In this document: positions 8,329 to 16,511 of the stretch, one piece after another
How positions within the stretch are numbered: the stretch's first letter is position 1
Layout: each line of letters starts with the position of its first letter
NCBI RefSeq assembly: GCF_002101815.1
Contig: NZ_LQPM01000008.1
Span: 124,001-188,000, forward strand
From: Mycobacterium paraense
Lineage (GTDB): Bacteria > Actinomycetota > Actinomycetes > Mycobacteriales > Mycobacteriaceae
Direction: 5' to 3'
DNA: 64,000 bases
Made by a program: the position numbers and the translations under genes
The notes under the pieces: generated by a model
Database searches by the model: none
Seen by the model: only the letters and a program-made list of their open reading frames with translations
Told to the model about the DNA's origin: nothing

Positions 8329-9944
8329 GCACCATCTTTGATGTCCGCAACATCCGGCTGCCGAAGATGTCCCGGACGTCGGTGATCATCGGGTCGCTCG
8401 TGATCGTGCTGGCGTTGGTGCTGGCGTTCGTCGGCTGGCGGCTGTACCAGAAGCTGACGAATAACACCGTCGTCGCCTACTTCCCGGCCGCCAACGCGTT
8501 GTACCCGGGCGACAAGGTTCAGATCATGGGCTTGCGGGTGGGCACGATCGACAAGATCGAGCCGGCCGGCGACAAGATGCGGGTCACCTTCCACTACGAG
8601 AACAAGTACAAGGTGCCCGCCAACGCGTCGGCGGTGATCCTCAACCCGACCCTGGTGGCGTCGCGCGCGATCCAGCTGGAGCCGGCCTACAAGGGCGGCC
8701 CGGTGCTGGCCGACAACGCGGTGATCCCCGAAGAGCGCACCCAGGTGCCGGTGGAGTGGGACACCCTGCGCAACAGCATCACCAACATCATCTCCAAGCT
8801 CGGCCCGACGCCCGAGCAGCCGAAGGGCCCGTTCGGTGAGGTCATCGAGTCCTACGCGAACGGGCTGGCCGGCAAGGGCAAGCAGATCAACACCACGCTG
8901 AACAGCCTGTCGCAGGCGTTGACCGCGCTCAACGAGGGCCGCGGCGACTTCTTCGCGGTGGTGCGCAGCCTCGCGTTATTCGTCAACGCCCTGCACCAGG
9001 ACGATCAGCAGTTCGTCGCGCTGAACCAGAACCTGGCCGACGTCACCGGCCGGCTCGCCAGCTCCGACGGCGCCCTGGCCGACGCGATCTCGCAGTTCGA
9101 CAGCCTGCTCTCCACCGTGCGGCCCTGGCTGGACCAGAACCGCGAGGTGCTGACACACGACGTCAACAACCTGGCGACGGCGACGAACGCGCTGTTGCAA
9201 CCCGATCCGCTGAACGGTCTGGAGACCGCCCTGCACGTCCTGCCGACGGCCGCGGCGAACATCAACCAGATCTACCACCCGACGCACGGGTCGGTGGTGG
9301 CCGTCCCGGCGATCACCAACTTCGCCAACCCGATGCAGTTCATCTGCAGCTCGATCCAGGCCGGCAGCCGGCTGGGTTACCAGGAGTCCGCCGAGCTGTG
9401 CGCGCAATACCTGGCGCCGATCCTCGACGCGATCAAGTTCAACTACTTGCCGTTCGGCCTCAACATCGCCAGCACGGCCGAGACGCTGCCCAAGGATGTC
9501 GCCTACTCCGAGCCTCGCCTGCATCCGCCGGACGGATATAAGGACACCACCGTCCCGGGCATCTGGTCACCGGATACGCCGACGTCGCACCGCAACACCC
9601 AGCACGGGTGGATTGTGGCCCCCGGCATGCAGGGGCAGCAGGTGGGACCGATCACGCAGGGCCTCATGACGCCCGAGTCGCTTGCCGAACTGATGGGTGG
9701 GCCCAACATTCCGCCCGTGCAGTCGACCCTGCAGACCCCGCCCGGGCCGCCGAACGCCTACGACGAGGGCCCCTCGCCGGTGATCGGTCAAAACCCGCCG
9801 CAGGTGCCGATACCCCCGCCGCCGCCGGGGCCGGAGGTGGCCCCCGGCCCGGTCGCTCCGACGCCCGCGCCGGTCGGGGCGCCGGCCCCCAACGCCGGTG
9901 GGCCGGCGGCGCCCGCCGCGGCTGACCTAGGGGGTGGCCAGTGA
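8325..9944 (+). CDS. mce1D: Mce1D, MCE-domain subunit
   Basis: The protein has 539 residues. It has a hydrophobic segment at about 19-38 and an MCE domain with ANALYPGDKVQIMGLRVGTI. The helical region contains NALNEGRGDFFAVVRSL-like sequence shared with M. tuberculosis Mce1D, and the tail is proline-rich. The start codon is TTG in a TTGA overlap with the mce1C stop, preceded by a good site GGGAGGTAG. The gene stop overlaps the mce1E start as GTGA. Confidence 0.95.
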   Translation: MSTIFDVRNIRLPKMSRTSVIIGSLVIVLALVLAFVGWRLYQKLTNNTVVAYFPAANALYPGDKVQIMGLRVGTIDKIEPAGDKMRVTFHYENKYKVPANASAVILNPTLVASRAIQLEPAYKGGPVLADNAVIPEERTQVPVEWDTLRNSITNIISKLGPTPEQPKGPFGEVIESYANGLAGKGKQINTTLNSLSQALTALNEGRGDFFAVVRSLALFVNALHQDDQQFVALNQNLADVTGRLASSDGALADAISQFDSLLSTVRPWLDQNREVLTHDVNNLATATNALLQPDPLNGLETALHVLPTAAANINQIYHPTHGSVVAVPAITNFANPMQFICSSIQAGSRLGYQESAELCAQYLAPILDAIKFNYLPFGLNIASTAETLPKDVAYSEPRLHPPDGYKDTTVPGIWSPDTPTSHRNTQHGWIVAPGMQGQQVGPITQGLMTPESLAELMGGPNIPPVQSTLQTPPGPPNAYDEGPSPVIGQNPPQVPIPPPPPGPEVAPGPVAPTPAPVGAPAPNAGGPAAPAAADLGGGQ

Positions 9945-10068
9945 GGCGCGTGACGAGCGCGGTACCCGCGAGGAGCAAGCCGAACAATGGGCCAGTGAGG
10001 CCCGTGACGAGCGCGGTACGCGCGAGGAGCAAGCCGAACAATGGGCCGGGGAGGCGCGTGACGAGCGC
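9937..10068 (+). repeat. 54-bp tandem duplication spanning the mce1D-mce1E junction
   Basis: Two nearly identical 54-bp units (9937-9990 and 9991-10044) are followed by 24 bp of a third that diverges after 10068. The first two differ at only two positions. Each full unit begins GCCAGTGAGGC, so the GTG used to start mce1E at 9941 is copied in frame at 9995. The period is a multiple of three and keeps the mce1E frame open. Confidence 0.95.
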
Positions 10069-11236
10069 TGGGCCGGTGAGTGCGATTGGTCGCCGGATGC
10101 GTCACCGGGCCTGGCAGGGGCTGGTGCTCGGGGTGGCCGCGCTGGTGCTGAGCTCGTGCGGATGGAAAGGGATCTCCAACGTGGCGATCCCGGGCGGCCC
10201 GGGCAGCGGCTCGGGCGCGATGACCATCTACGTGCAGATGCCGGACACGCTGGCGATCAACGGCAACAGCAAGGTGATGGTCGCCGACGTCTTCGTCGGC
10301 TCGATCAAGGCCATCAACCTGAAGAACTGGGTGGCCACGCTGACGCTGGGGATCGACAAGAACGTCAAGCTGCCGAAGAACGCGACGGCGAAGATCGGTC
10401 AGACCTCGCTGCTGGGTTCGCAGCACGTGGAGCTGGCGTCGCCGCCCAACCCGGTGGGGCAGCTCAAGGATGGCGACACCATCCCGCTGAAGAACTCGAC
10501 GGCGTTTCCCACCACCGAGCAGACCCTGGCGAGCCTGTCGCTGATCCTGCGCGGCGGCGGCATCCCCAACCTGGAGGTGCTGCAGAACGAGGTCTTCAAC
10601 ATCTTCAACGGGCGCGGTAACCAGATCCGGGCCTTCCTGGGCAAGCTGGACACCTTCACCGACCAGCTGAATCAGCAGCGCGATGACATCACCCACGCCA
10701 TCGACTCGACCAACCGGCTGCTGACCTACGTGGGCGGCCGGGCCGACGTGCTGGATCGGGTGCTGACCGACGTCCCGCCGCTGATCAAGCACTTCGCCGA
10801 CACCAAGCAGCTGCTGATCAACGCCGTCGACTCGGTGGGACGGCTCAGCCAGGCCGCCGACCAGTATCTGTCGGAGGCGAGAGCCCCGCTGCACCAGGAC
10901 CTGCAATCGCTGCAGTGCCCGCTCAAGGAGCTCGGCCGGGCGTCGCCCTACCTGATCGGGGCGCTGAAGCTGATCCTGACGCAGCCCTACGACATCGACA
11001 CCATTCCGAAGCTCATGCGGGGCGACTACCAGAACATTTCGATCACCCTGGACGTCACCTACAGCTCGATCGACAACGCGTTCCTGACCGGAACCGGGTT
11101 GTCGGGGGCGCTGCGGGCGCTCGAGCAGTCGTACGGGCGGGACCCGGAGACGATGATCCCCGACGTCCGCTACACGCCGAACCCGAACGACGCGCCCGGC
11201 GGCCCCCTGGTGGAAAGGGCGGACAGGAATTGCTGA
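9941..11236 (+). CDS. mce1E: Mce1E (LprK), MCE-domain lipoprotein subunit
   Basis: This is the lipoprotein member of Mce1. After a variable N-terminus comes a signal sequence with the lipobox LSSC (Cys 21 if counted from ATG 10097), then an MCE domain around MPDTLAINGNSKVMVADVFV, helices, and a C-terminus close to recalled LprK. The start is unclear. GTG 9941 overlaps the mce1D stop (GTGA) and has a strong site GGGGGTGG, but it places 52 Arg/Pro-rich residues, coded by a 54-bp duplication, before the lipoprotein signal. GTG 10076 or ATG 10097 would give a normal signal peptide but have poor ribosome binding sites. Confidence 0.93.
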   Translation: MRRVTSAVPARSKPNNGPVRPVTSAVRARSKPNNGPGRRVTSAGPVSAIGRRMRHRAWQGLVLGVAALVLSSCGWKGISNVAIPGGPGSGSGAMTIYVQMPDTLAINGNSKVMVADVFVGSIKAINLKNWVATLTLGIDKNVKLPKNATAKIGQTSLLGSQHVELASPPNPVGQLKDGDTIPLKNSTAFPTTEQTLASLSLILRGGGIPNLEVLQNEVFNIFNGRGNQIRAFLGKLDTFTDQLNQQRDDITHAIDSTNRLLTYVGGRADVLDRVLTDVPPLIKHFADTKQLLINAVDSVGRLSQAADQYLSEARAPLHQDLQSLQCPLKELGRASPYLIGALKLILTQPYDIDTIPKLMRGDYQNISITLDVTYSSIDNAFLTGTGLSGALRALEQSYGRDPETMIPDVRYTPNPNDAPGGPLVERADRNC

Positions 11237-12780
11237 CTCCTTTCATCAGACGCCAGCTGATCGCGTTCGGGATCCTGACCGTGGTCTCGATCCTGGTGCT
11301 CGGCGTGTACTACCTGCAGATCCCGAGCCTGGTGGGCATCGGCCGCTACACGCTCAAGGCGGACCTGCCCGCCTCGGGCGGCCTGTACCCGACGGCGAAC
11401 GTGACGTACCGCGGCATCACCATCGGCAAGGTCACCGACGTTGAGCCCACCGAGTCGGGCGCGCAAGCGACGATGAGCATCGACAGCCGCTACAAGATCC
11501 CGACCGACGCCGTCGCGAACGTGCACTCGGTGTCGGCGGTCGGTGAGCAGTATCTGGACCTCGTGTCGACGGGCAATCCCGGCAAGTACCTCTCGTCCGG
11601 GCAAACGATCACCCGCGGCACGGTGCCCGCCGAGATCGGGCCCGCGCTGGACACCGCCAACCGGGGGCTGGCCGCCCTGCCGAAGGAGAAGATCGGCCAG
11701 CTGCTCGACGAGACCGCGCAGTCGGTCGGCGGGCTGGGCCCGGCGCTGCAACGGCTGGTCGACTCCACCCAGGCGATCGTCGGTGATTTCAAAACCCAGA
11801 TCACCGACGTCAACGACATCATTCAGAACTCCGGGCCGATCCTGGACAGCCAGGTCAACTCCAACGCGGCGATCGAGCGTTGGGCGCGCAACCTGAACAA
11901 CCTGTCCGCGCAGGCCGCGCGGGAGGACAGCCACCTTCGCAGCGTGCTGCGCCAGGCCGCGCCGACCGCCGACCAGGTCAACTCGGTGTTCAACGATGTG
12001 CGCGACTCGCTGCCGCAGACGCTGGCGAACCTCGAGGTCGTGTTCGACCTGCTCAAGCGCTACCACACCGGTGTGGAGCAGGTGCTGGTCTTCCTGCCCC
12101 AGGGCGCCTCGATCGCGCAGACGGTGGCCGCGCCGTTCCCGAACCAGGCCGCGCTCGACCTGGCGTTGTCGATCAACCAGCCCCCGCCCTGCCTGACCGG
12201 CTTCATTCCGGCGGCGGAGTGGCGGTCCCCGGCGGACACCAACCTGGCGCCGTTGCCGTCGGGCACCTACTGCAAGATCCCGATGGAGACCCCGGCCAAC
12301 AGCGTGCGCGGATCGCGCAACATCCCGTGCACCGACATCCCGGGCAAGCGAGCGGCCACGCCGCGCGAGTGCCGTGACCCCAACCCGTACGTGCCGGCGG
12401 GCACCAACCCCTGGTACGGGGACCCGAACCAGATCCTGACGTGCCCCGCCCCCGCGGCGCGCTGCGACCAGTCGGTGCGGCCCGGCATGGTGATCCCGGC
12501 ACCGTCGGTGAACAACGGCCTCAACCCCGCTCCGTCGGACCGGGTCCCAGGCACGCCGCCGCCGACCAGCGACCCGTTGTCGCGGCCGGGGAGCGGCACC
12601 GTGCAGTGCAACGGCCAGCAGCCCAACCCCTGTGTCTACACTCCGAGCGGGCCCCCGGCCGCCATCTACAGTCCGCAGAGCGGTGAACTGGTGGGGCCCG
12701 ATGGGGTGAAATACTCCGTCGAGAACTCGACCAAAACAGGAGACGACGGATGGAAGGAGATGCTGGCGCCGGCCGGCTGA
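11230..12780 (+). CDS. mce1F: Mce1F, MCE-domain subunit
   Basis: The protein has 516 residues. It has an N-terminal hydrophobic segment (about 14-32), an MCE domain with GGLYPTANVTYRGITIGKVT, a helical region, and a cysteine-containing tail with GTNPWYGDPNQILTCPAPAA. It ends DDGWKEMLAPAG. The start is TTG at 11230, seven bases overlapping the mce1E stop, and the following residues (LTPFIRRQLI) match recalled Mce1F. The frame stays open far upstream through mce1E, but that part is a shadow. Confidence 0.95.
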   Translation: MLTPFIRRQLIAFGILTVVSILVLGVYYLQIPSLVGIGRYTLKADLPASGGLYPTANVTYRGITIGKVTDVEPTESGAQATMSIDSRYKIPTDAVANVHSVSAVGEQYLDLVSTGNPGKYLSSGQTITRGTVPAEIGPALDTANRGLAALPKEKIGQLLDETAQSVGGLGPALQRLVDSTQAIVGDFKTQITDVNDIIQNSGPILDSQVNSNAAIERWARNLNNLSAQAAREDSHLRSVLRQAAPTADQVNSVFNDVRDSLPQTLANLEVVFDLLKRYHTGVEQVLVFLPQGASIAQTVAAPFPNQAALDLALSINQPPPCLTGFIPAAEWRSPADTNLAPLPSGTYCKIPMETPANSVRGSRNIPCTDIPGKRAATPRECRDPNPYVPAGTNPWYGDPNQILTCPAPAARCDQSVRPGMVIPAPSVNNGLNPAPSDRVPGTPPPTSDPLSRPGSGTVQCNGQQPNPCVYTPSGPPAAIYSPQSGELVGPDGVKYSVENSTKTGDDGWKEMLAPAG

Positions 12781-13613
12781 ACCCCCCACCCATGCCGAGG
12801 TTTCGTCGACTGCGCAGGCCCTCCCAGAGATCCAGTCCGAAGAATCACCAGGAGCCGGCGGCTGCTGCCGAGGAGACCACCCTCGAGGCGACGGCCGAGG
12901 ATTCGACCGAATCCGAGGACGGAACCGAGCGGACCAGCCCGGAGGCGACGGCCGAGGATTCGACCGAATCCGAGGACGGAACCGAGCGGACCAGCCCGGA
13001 GGCGACGGCCGAGGAGCCGGAGGCGGCGGAAGCCGAAGCGACGGCGCCGGCGGCGATCGACGCGCCGGAACCGCAAGGCGAAGCCACCGCTGCGGCCGCC
13101 GGTATCGAGCGCCGTCCGTCACGCATGGGTCGCTGGTGGCTCTCCGGCATTGCGGCGGCACTCGTCCTGTTGGCCGCCGGCCTCGGCGCGGGCGGCTACT
13201 TTGCCCTGCGCTACCACCACCAAAGCCAAGTAATCGCCCGCAACGACGCCGCGGCGCTCAAGGCGGCGGTGGATTGTGTGTCGGCGACTCAGGCCCCGGA
13301 CACCAATGCGATGGTCCAGAGCGAACAGAAGATCATCGAGTGCGGCACGGACGCGTACCGCTCCCAGGCGCTGCTGTACACGAACATGATCGTTCAGGCC
13401 TACCAGGCCGCCAACGTCCACGTTCAGGTGTCCGATGCGCGCGCGGCGGTGGAGCGTAACAACGACGACGGCACGGTCGACGTGCTCGTCGCGATGCGCG
13501 TGAAGGTGTCAAGCGACCAGTCGCAAAAGGAAACCGGCTACCGCCTGCGGGTGCGGATGGCATTCGCCGAAGGGCAGTACCGGATTTCCAAGCTCGACCA
13601 GGTGACGAAGTGA
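12750..13613 (+). CDS. Mce-associated membrane protein, Rv0175-like, with an acidic repeat
   Basis: This is the first of four mam genes downstream of mce1F, matching Rv0175. The 287 residues comprise a long cytoplasmic Glu/Thr/Ser-rich N-terminus, one membrane span at about 132-154, and a periplasmic domain ending KVSSDQSQKETGYRLRVRMA. That domain is the fold shared by Mam proteins. The ATG at 12750 lies inside the mce1F end (31-base overlap) and has an excellent AGGAGA six bases before it. The acidic N-terminus holds a perfect 19-residue duplication. Mam proteins are thought to stabilise the Mce complex. Confidence 0.9.
   Translation: MEGDAGAGRLNPPPMPRFRRLRRPSQRSSPKNHQEPAAAAEETTLEATAEDSTESEDGTERTSPEATAEDSTESEDGTERTSPEATAEEPEAAEAEATAPAAIDAPEPQGEATAAAAGIERRPSRMGRWWLSGIAAALVLLAAGLGAGGYFALRYHHQSQVIARNDAAALKAAVDCVSATQAPDTNAMVQSEQKIIECGTDAYRSQALLYTNMIVQAYQAANVHVQVSDARAAVERNNDDGTVDVLVAMRVKVSSDQSQKETGYRLRVRMAFAEGQYRISKLDQVTK
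12885..13015 (+). repeat. 57-bp perfect tandem repeat inside the first mam gene
   Basis: Two identical 57-bp units (12885-12941 and 12942-12998) and 17 bp of a third (12999-13015). Each encodes 19 acidic residues containing STESEDGTERTSPEA. The copies have no differences, which suggests recent duplication or ongoing slippage. Confidence 0.97.
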
Positions 13614-14599
13614 CGGTGGTGGTCGAGGAGATCCAGGCTCGGACTGAAACCACGGTGGCCGTACCGGAGTCACCGCGGGATGCCCTGGCCCCCTGGCCAA
13701 TTCGAGCGGCCGCGTTCGCCGTCGACGTCCTGCCATGCGTCGCCGTGGCCACGACGATGGCGTTGGTCGCCTGGACCGTGGCCGCGCAGTCCGCTTGGTG
13801 GTGGGTGTGTGTCTCGGTCGGCGGGCTGGCGATCCTGCTGATGTTGGCCGACCGGTTGCTGCTGCCGACCCTGACCGGCTGGAGCCTGGGACGTGGCCTG
13901 TTCGGAATCGCGGTGGTGCGCAGCGACGGCACGACCATCGGGCCGTGGGGGCTGCTGCTGCGCGACCTGGCCCACCTGCTCGACACCGCATCGGTGGTGG
14001 GATGGCTTTGGCCGCTGTGGGATTCGCGGCGCCGCACCTTCGCCGACATGCTGCTGGGCACCGAAGCGCGCCGCGTCGAACCCGACGACGAGGCGCTGGC
14101 AAAGTGGCGGCGCTGGACCACGGTGGCGGTGCTGATCGCGACGGCGGTGTGCCTCGCCGGGGTCGCCGTGGGCTACCTGGTGGTGTACTCCCGCGATCGG
14201 GCGAGCGATCACAGCAGGGCGCAGATCGAGGCGCAGGGCCCCAAGATGGTCGCGCAGATGCTGACGTACGACCCGAAGTCGTTGCGCGACGACTTCGCTC
14301 GCGCCCGGTCGCTGGCGACCGACAAGTACCGAGGCCAGCTGGCGGCGCAGCAGGACGTGGTCCAGAAGGGCAATCCCGTCATCAACGAGTACTGGCCCAC
14401 CGACTGGTCGGTGCAATCGGTCACGCCGGATCGCGCGACGATGCTGCTGTTCCTGCAGGGGCGGCGCGGCGCGGGGTCCGACGAGCGCTACATCAGCGCG
14501 ACCGTTCGGGTGGAATTCGCCAAGGGCGCGGACGCGCATTGGCGCGTTGACGACCTCGCCGTGCTGACCAAGCCGAAACCGCCGGGAAGCGGAAAATGA
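13610..14599 (+). CDS. Mce-associated membrane protein with RDD domain, Rv0176-like
   Basis: The protein has 329 residues. The N-terminal part is an RDD-family membrane domain with the Arg and Asp residues seen in IRAAAFAVDVLPCVA and several hydrophobic spans; DSRRRTFADMLLGTEA is the typical RDD end motif. A further span at about 180-200 leads into the Mam-type extracytoplasmic domain. The GTG start overlaps the previous stop as GTGA. The position after Mce1F and the two-part build match Rv0176. Confidence 0.9.
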   Translation: MTVVVEEIQARTETTVAVPESPRDALAPWPIRAAAFAVDVLPCVAVATTMALVAWTVAAQSAWWWVCVSVGGLAILLMLADRLLLPTLTGWSLGRGLFGIAVVRSDGTTIGPWGLLLRDLAHLLDTASVVGWLWPLWDSRRRTFADMLLGTEARRVEPDDEALAKWRRWTTVAVLIATAVCLAGVAVGYLVVYSRDRASDHSRAQIEAQGPKMVAQMLTYDPKSLRDDFARARSLATDKYRGQLAAQQDVVQKGNPVINEYWPTDWSVQSVTPDRATMLLFLQGRRGAGSDERYISATVRVEFAKGADAHWRVDDLAVLTKPKPPGSGK

Positions 14600-15150
14600 G
14601 CCCCCGCCGCAAGTTTGAGCCCGGCGAGGAGTCGCTGCTCGTGGCGCGCCCGGCGCCGCCGTCGCGACCGTGGTGGATGCCGGCCGTCGGCGCGGGCGCC
14701 GCGGTGCTGATGATCGTGTCGATCGCGGCATGCACGCTGATGCTGATTTCCCACGAACGCCGGGCGCGCGTCGCGTCGAAGGAGCGCGAGGTGCTCGCCT
14801 ACGTGGGCGGGTTCATGACCCAGTTCACCTCCATCGACCCGTATCACGCCAACGACTATGTGAACCGGATATTGGCCCAGGCGACAGGCGATTTCGCCAA
14901 GCAGTACCACGAGAAGGCAAACGAGATCCTGCTGCAGGTCGCCCGGGCCGAACCCGCGACCGGCACCGTCCTGGGCTCCGGCCTGGAGCGGTGGAACGAC
15001 GACGGCAGCGCCACGGTGATGGTGGCCACCGACGTGACCTCCAAGTCGCCGGACGAAAAGCAGGTATTCGACAACACGAATCGTTGGACGGCAACCGTCA
15101 CGCAGGAAGGGAATCAGTGGAAGATCAGCAACCTGCTGCAGGTGACCTGA
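14596..15150 (+). CDS. Mce-associated membrane protein, Rv0177-like
   Basis: This is a short Mam protein of 184 residues. A positively charged start is followed by one membrane span (about 31-53, VGAGAAVLMIVSIAACTLML) and a periplasmic NTF2-like Mam domain ending NQWKISNLLQVT. It starts in an ATGA overlap with the RDD gene. It probably contributes to Mce1 complex assembly or stability. Confidence 0.88.
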   Translation: MSPRRKFEPGEESLLVARPAPPSRPWWMPAVGAGAAVLMIVSIAACTLMLISHERRARVASKEREVLAYVGGFMTQFTSIDPYHANDYVNRILAQATGDFAKQYHEKANEILLQVARAEPATGTVLGSGLERWNDDGSATVMVATDVTSKSPDEKQVFDNTNRWTATVTQEGNQWKISNLLQVT

Positions 15151-15830
15151 CCGCCGACGCGGAAGAGACCGAAGAATCCTCGGGCGAGGACGCGGCTGAG
15201 ACCGGCGAAAGCTCCGACGAGGCAACGGAATCCGCAGGCGTCGCCGACGCGGCCACGCCGGACGAGGAAGAGGCGGGGACGGGCGCCAAAGCAAAGCGGC
15301 GCCGGCGCAAGATCCTGGCCGGCAAGCGGCTCGCCATCGCGATCGCGTTGGCCGCCGTGCTGTTCGTCGGTTCCGCGGCGTTCGCGGGTGCGGCGGTGCA
15401 GCCGTACCTCAGCGACCGCGCCACGGCCGCAACAAAGCTGAAGGTGGCGCGCACCGCGGCCAACGCCATCACGACGCTGTGGACCTATACCCCGGAGAAC
15501 ATGGACGGCCTCGCCGACCGCGCGGCGGCCTACCTCAGCGGTGACTTCGAGGCCCAGTACCGAAAGTTCGTCGACGCGATCGTCGGGCCCAACAAGCAGG
15601 CCAAGGTGACCAACAGCACCGAAGTCACCGGCGCGGCGGTCGAATCGCTGGACGATCCGAACGCGATCGTCATCGTGTACACCAACACCACCTCCACCAG
15701 CCCGCTGACCAAGAACATCCCGTCGCTGAAATACCTGTCCTACCGGCTGTTCATGAAGCGGGTAGGCAGCCGCTGGCTGGTGACGAGGATGACCACCATC
15801 ACCTCGCTGGACCTGACCCCGCAGGTCTAG
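15117..15830 (+). CDS. Mce-associated membrane protein, Rv0178-like, last mam gene
   Basis: The protein has 237 residues. It has an acidic N-terminus (about 60 residues rich in Glu, Asp and Ser), a basic stretch KAKRRRRKILAGKR, one membrane span (LAIAIALAAVLFVGSAAFA) and a Mam-type domain ending RMTTITSLDLTPQV. I chose the GTG at 15117, which overlaps the previous gene by 34 bases, because AGGAAGG sits six bases before it. The layout of acidic tail, span and Mam domain is the same as in the first mam gene. Confidence 0.88.
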   Translation: MEDQQPAAGDLTADAEETEESSGEDAAETGESSDEATESAGVADAATPDEEEAGTGAKAKRRRRKILAGKRLAIAIALAAVLFVGSAAFAGAAVQPYLSDRATAATKLKVARTAANAITTLWTYTPENMDGLADRAAAYLSGDFEAQYRKFVDAIVGPNKQAKVTNSTEVTGAAVESLDDPNAIVIVYTNTTSTSPLTKNIPSLKYLSYRLFMKRVGSRWLVTRMTTITSLDLTPQV

Positions 15831-15833
15831 CCC

Positions 15834-16511
15834 GTGCCCGTCGCGTCGCCGGTCTCCGAACGCTCGACCGTCGCGGCGCTGCTGTTGTTGACGTTTGCCA
15901 CCGGCCTGGCCGACGCGATCAGCATCCTGGTCCTCGGCCACGTCTTCGTGGCGAACATGACCGGCAACGTCATCTTCCTCGGCTTCTGGCTGGCACCCAG
16001 AACCAACATCGACCTGACCGCGGTCGTGGTGGCCCTGCCGACGTTCGTCTGCACGACGATCGTCAGCGGCCGGTTGGCGCGGCATTTCGGCGAGCGGGTG
16101 CGGCCGTGGGTAACGACCGTGCTGGCAACCGAAATCGCGTTGTTGGTCACGTTGTCGGTCCTGGCGGGCGCCGGCGTGCTGCACTACCACGACAACACCA
16201 AGCTGATCATGATCGGCCTGCTCGCGGTGACGTTCGGCCTGCAGCACTCGAGCGCGCGCCAGTTCGGGATCCAGGAACTGTCCACCACGGTGCTGACGTC
16301 GACGATCGTCAGCCTCGGCCTGGACAGCCACCTCGCCGGCGGGACCGGCGCCCGCGAAAAGCTGCGCTTCAGCGTGGTTTTCACGATGTGCGCCGGCGCC
16401 CTGGTCGGCGCGACGATGTCACGGTTCGTCGTCGCGCCGGTGTTCGCGGTCACGGCGGCGGTCGTCGCGGCGAGCCTGCTGATCTTCCGCTTCGGGCCCG
16501 CCGACGGCTAG
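15834..16511 (+). CDS. DUF1275 (YoaK-like) membrane protein appended to the mce1 operon
   Basis: The 225 residues hold about six hydrophobic spans and the family's early motif ATGLADAISILVLGHVFVAN-MTGN. The later stretch GLQHSSARQFGIQELSTTVLT is also typical of DUF1275. The function of the family is unknown. It starts three bases after the last mam gene and is probably cotranscribed with it. It is not at this place in M. tuberculosis as I recall it, where Rv0178 is followed by lprO. The stop overlaps the lprO stop by four bases. Confidence 0.85.
   Translation: MPVASPVSERSTVAALLLLTFATGLADAISILVLGHVFVANMTGNVIFLGFWLAPRTNIDLTAVVVALPTFVCTTIVSGRLARHFGERVRPWVTTVLATEIALLVTLSVLAGAGVLHYHDNTKLIMIGLLAVTFGLQHSSARQFGIQELSTTVLTSTIVSLGLDSHLAGGTGAREKLRFSVVFTMCAGALVGATMSRFVVAPVFAVTAAVVAASLLIFRFGPADG

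Noticed and set aside
10915..11229. Upstream extension of the mce1F frame into mce1E
   Set aside because: Residues are out of character for Mce proteins; homology and the TTG at 11230 set the start.
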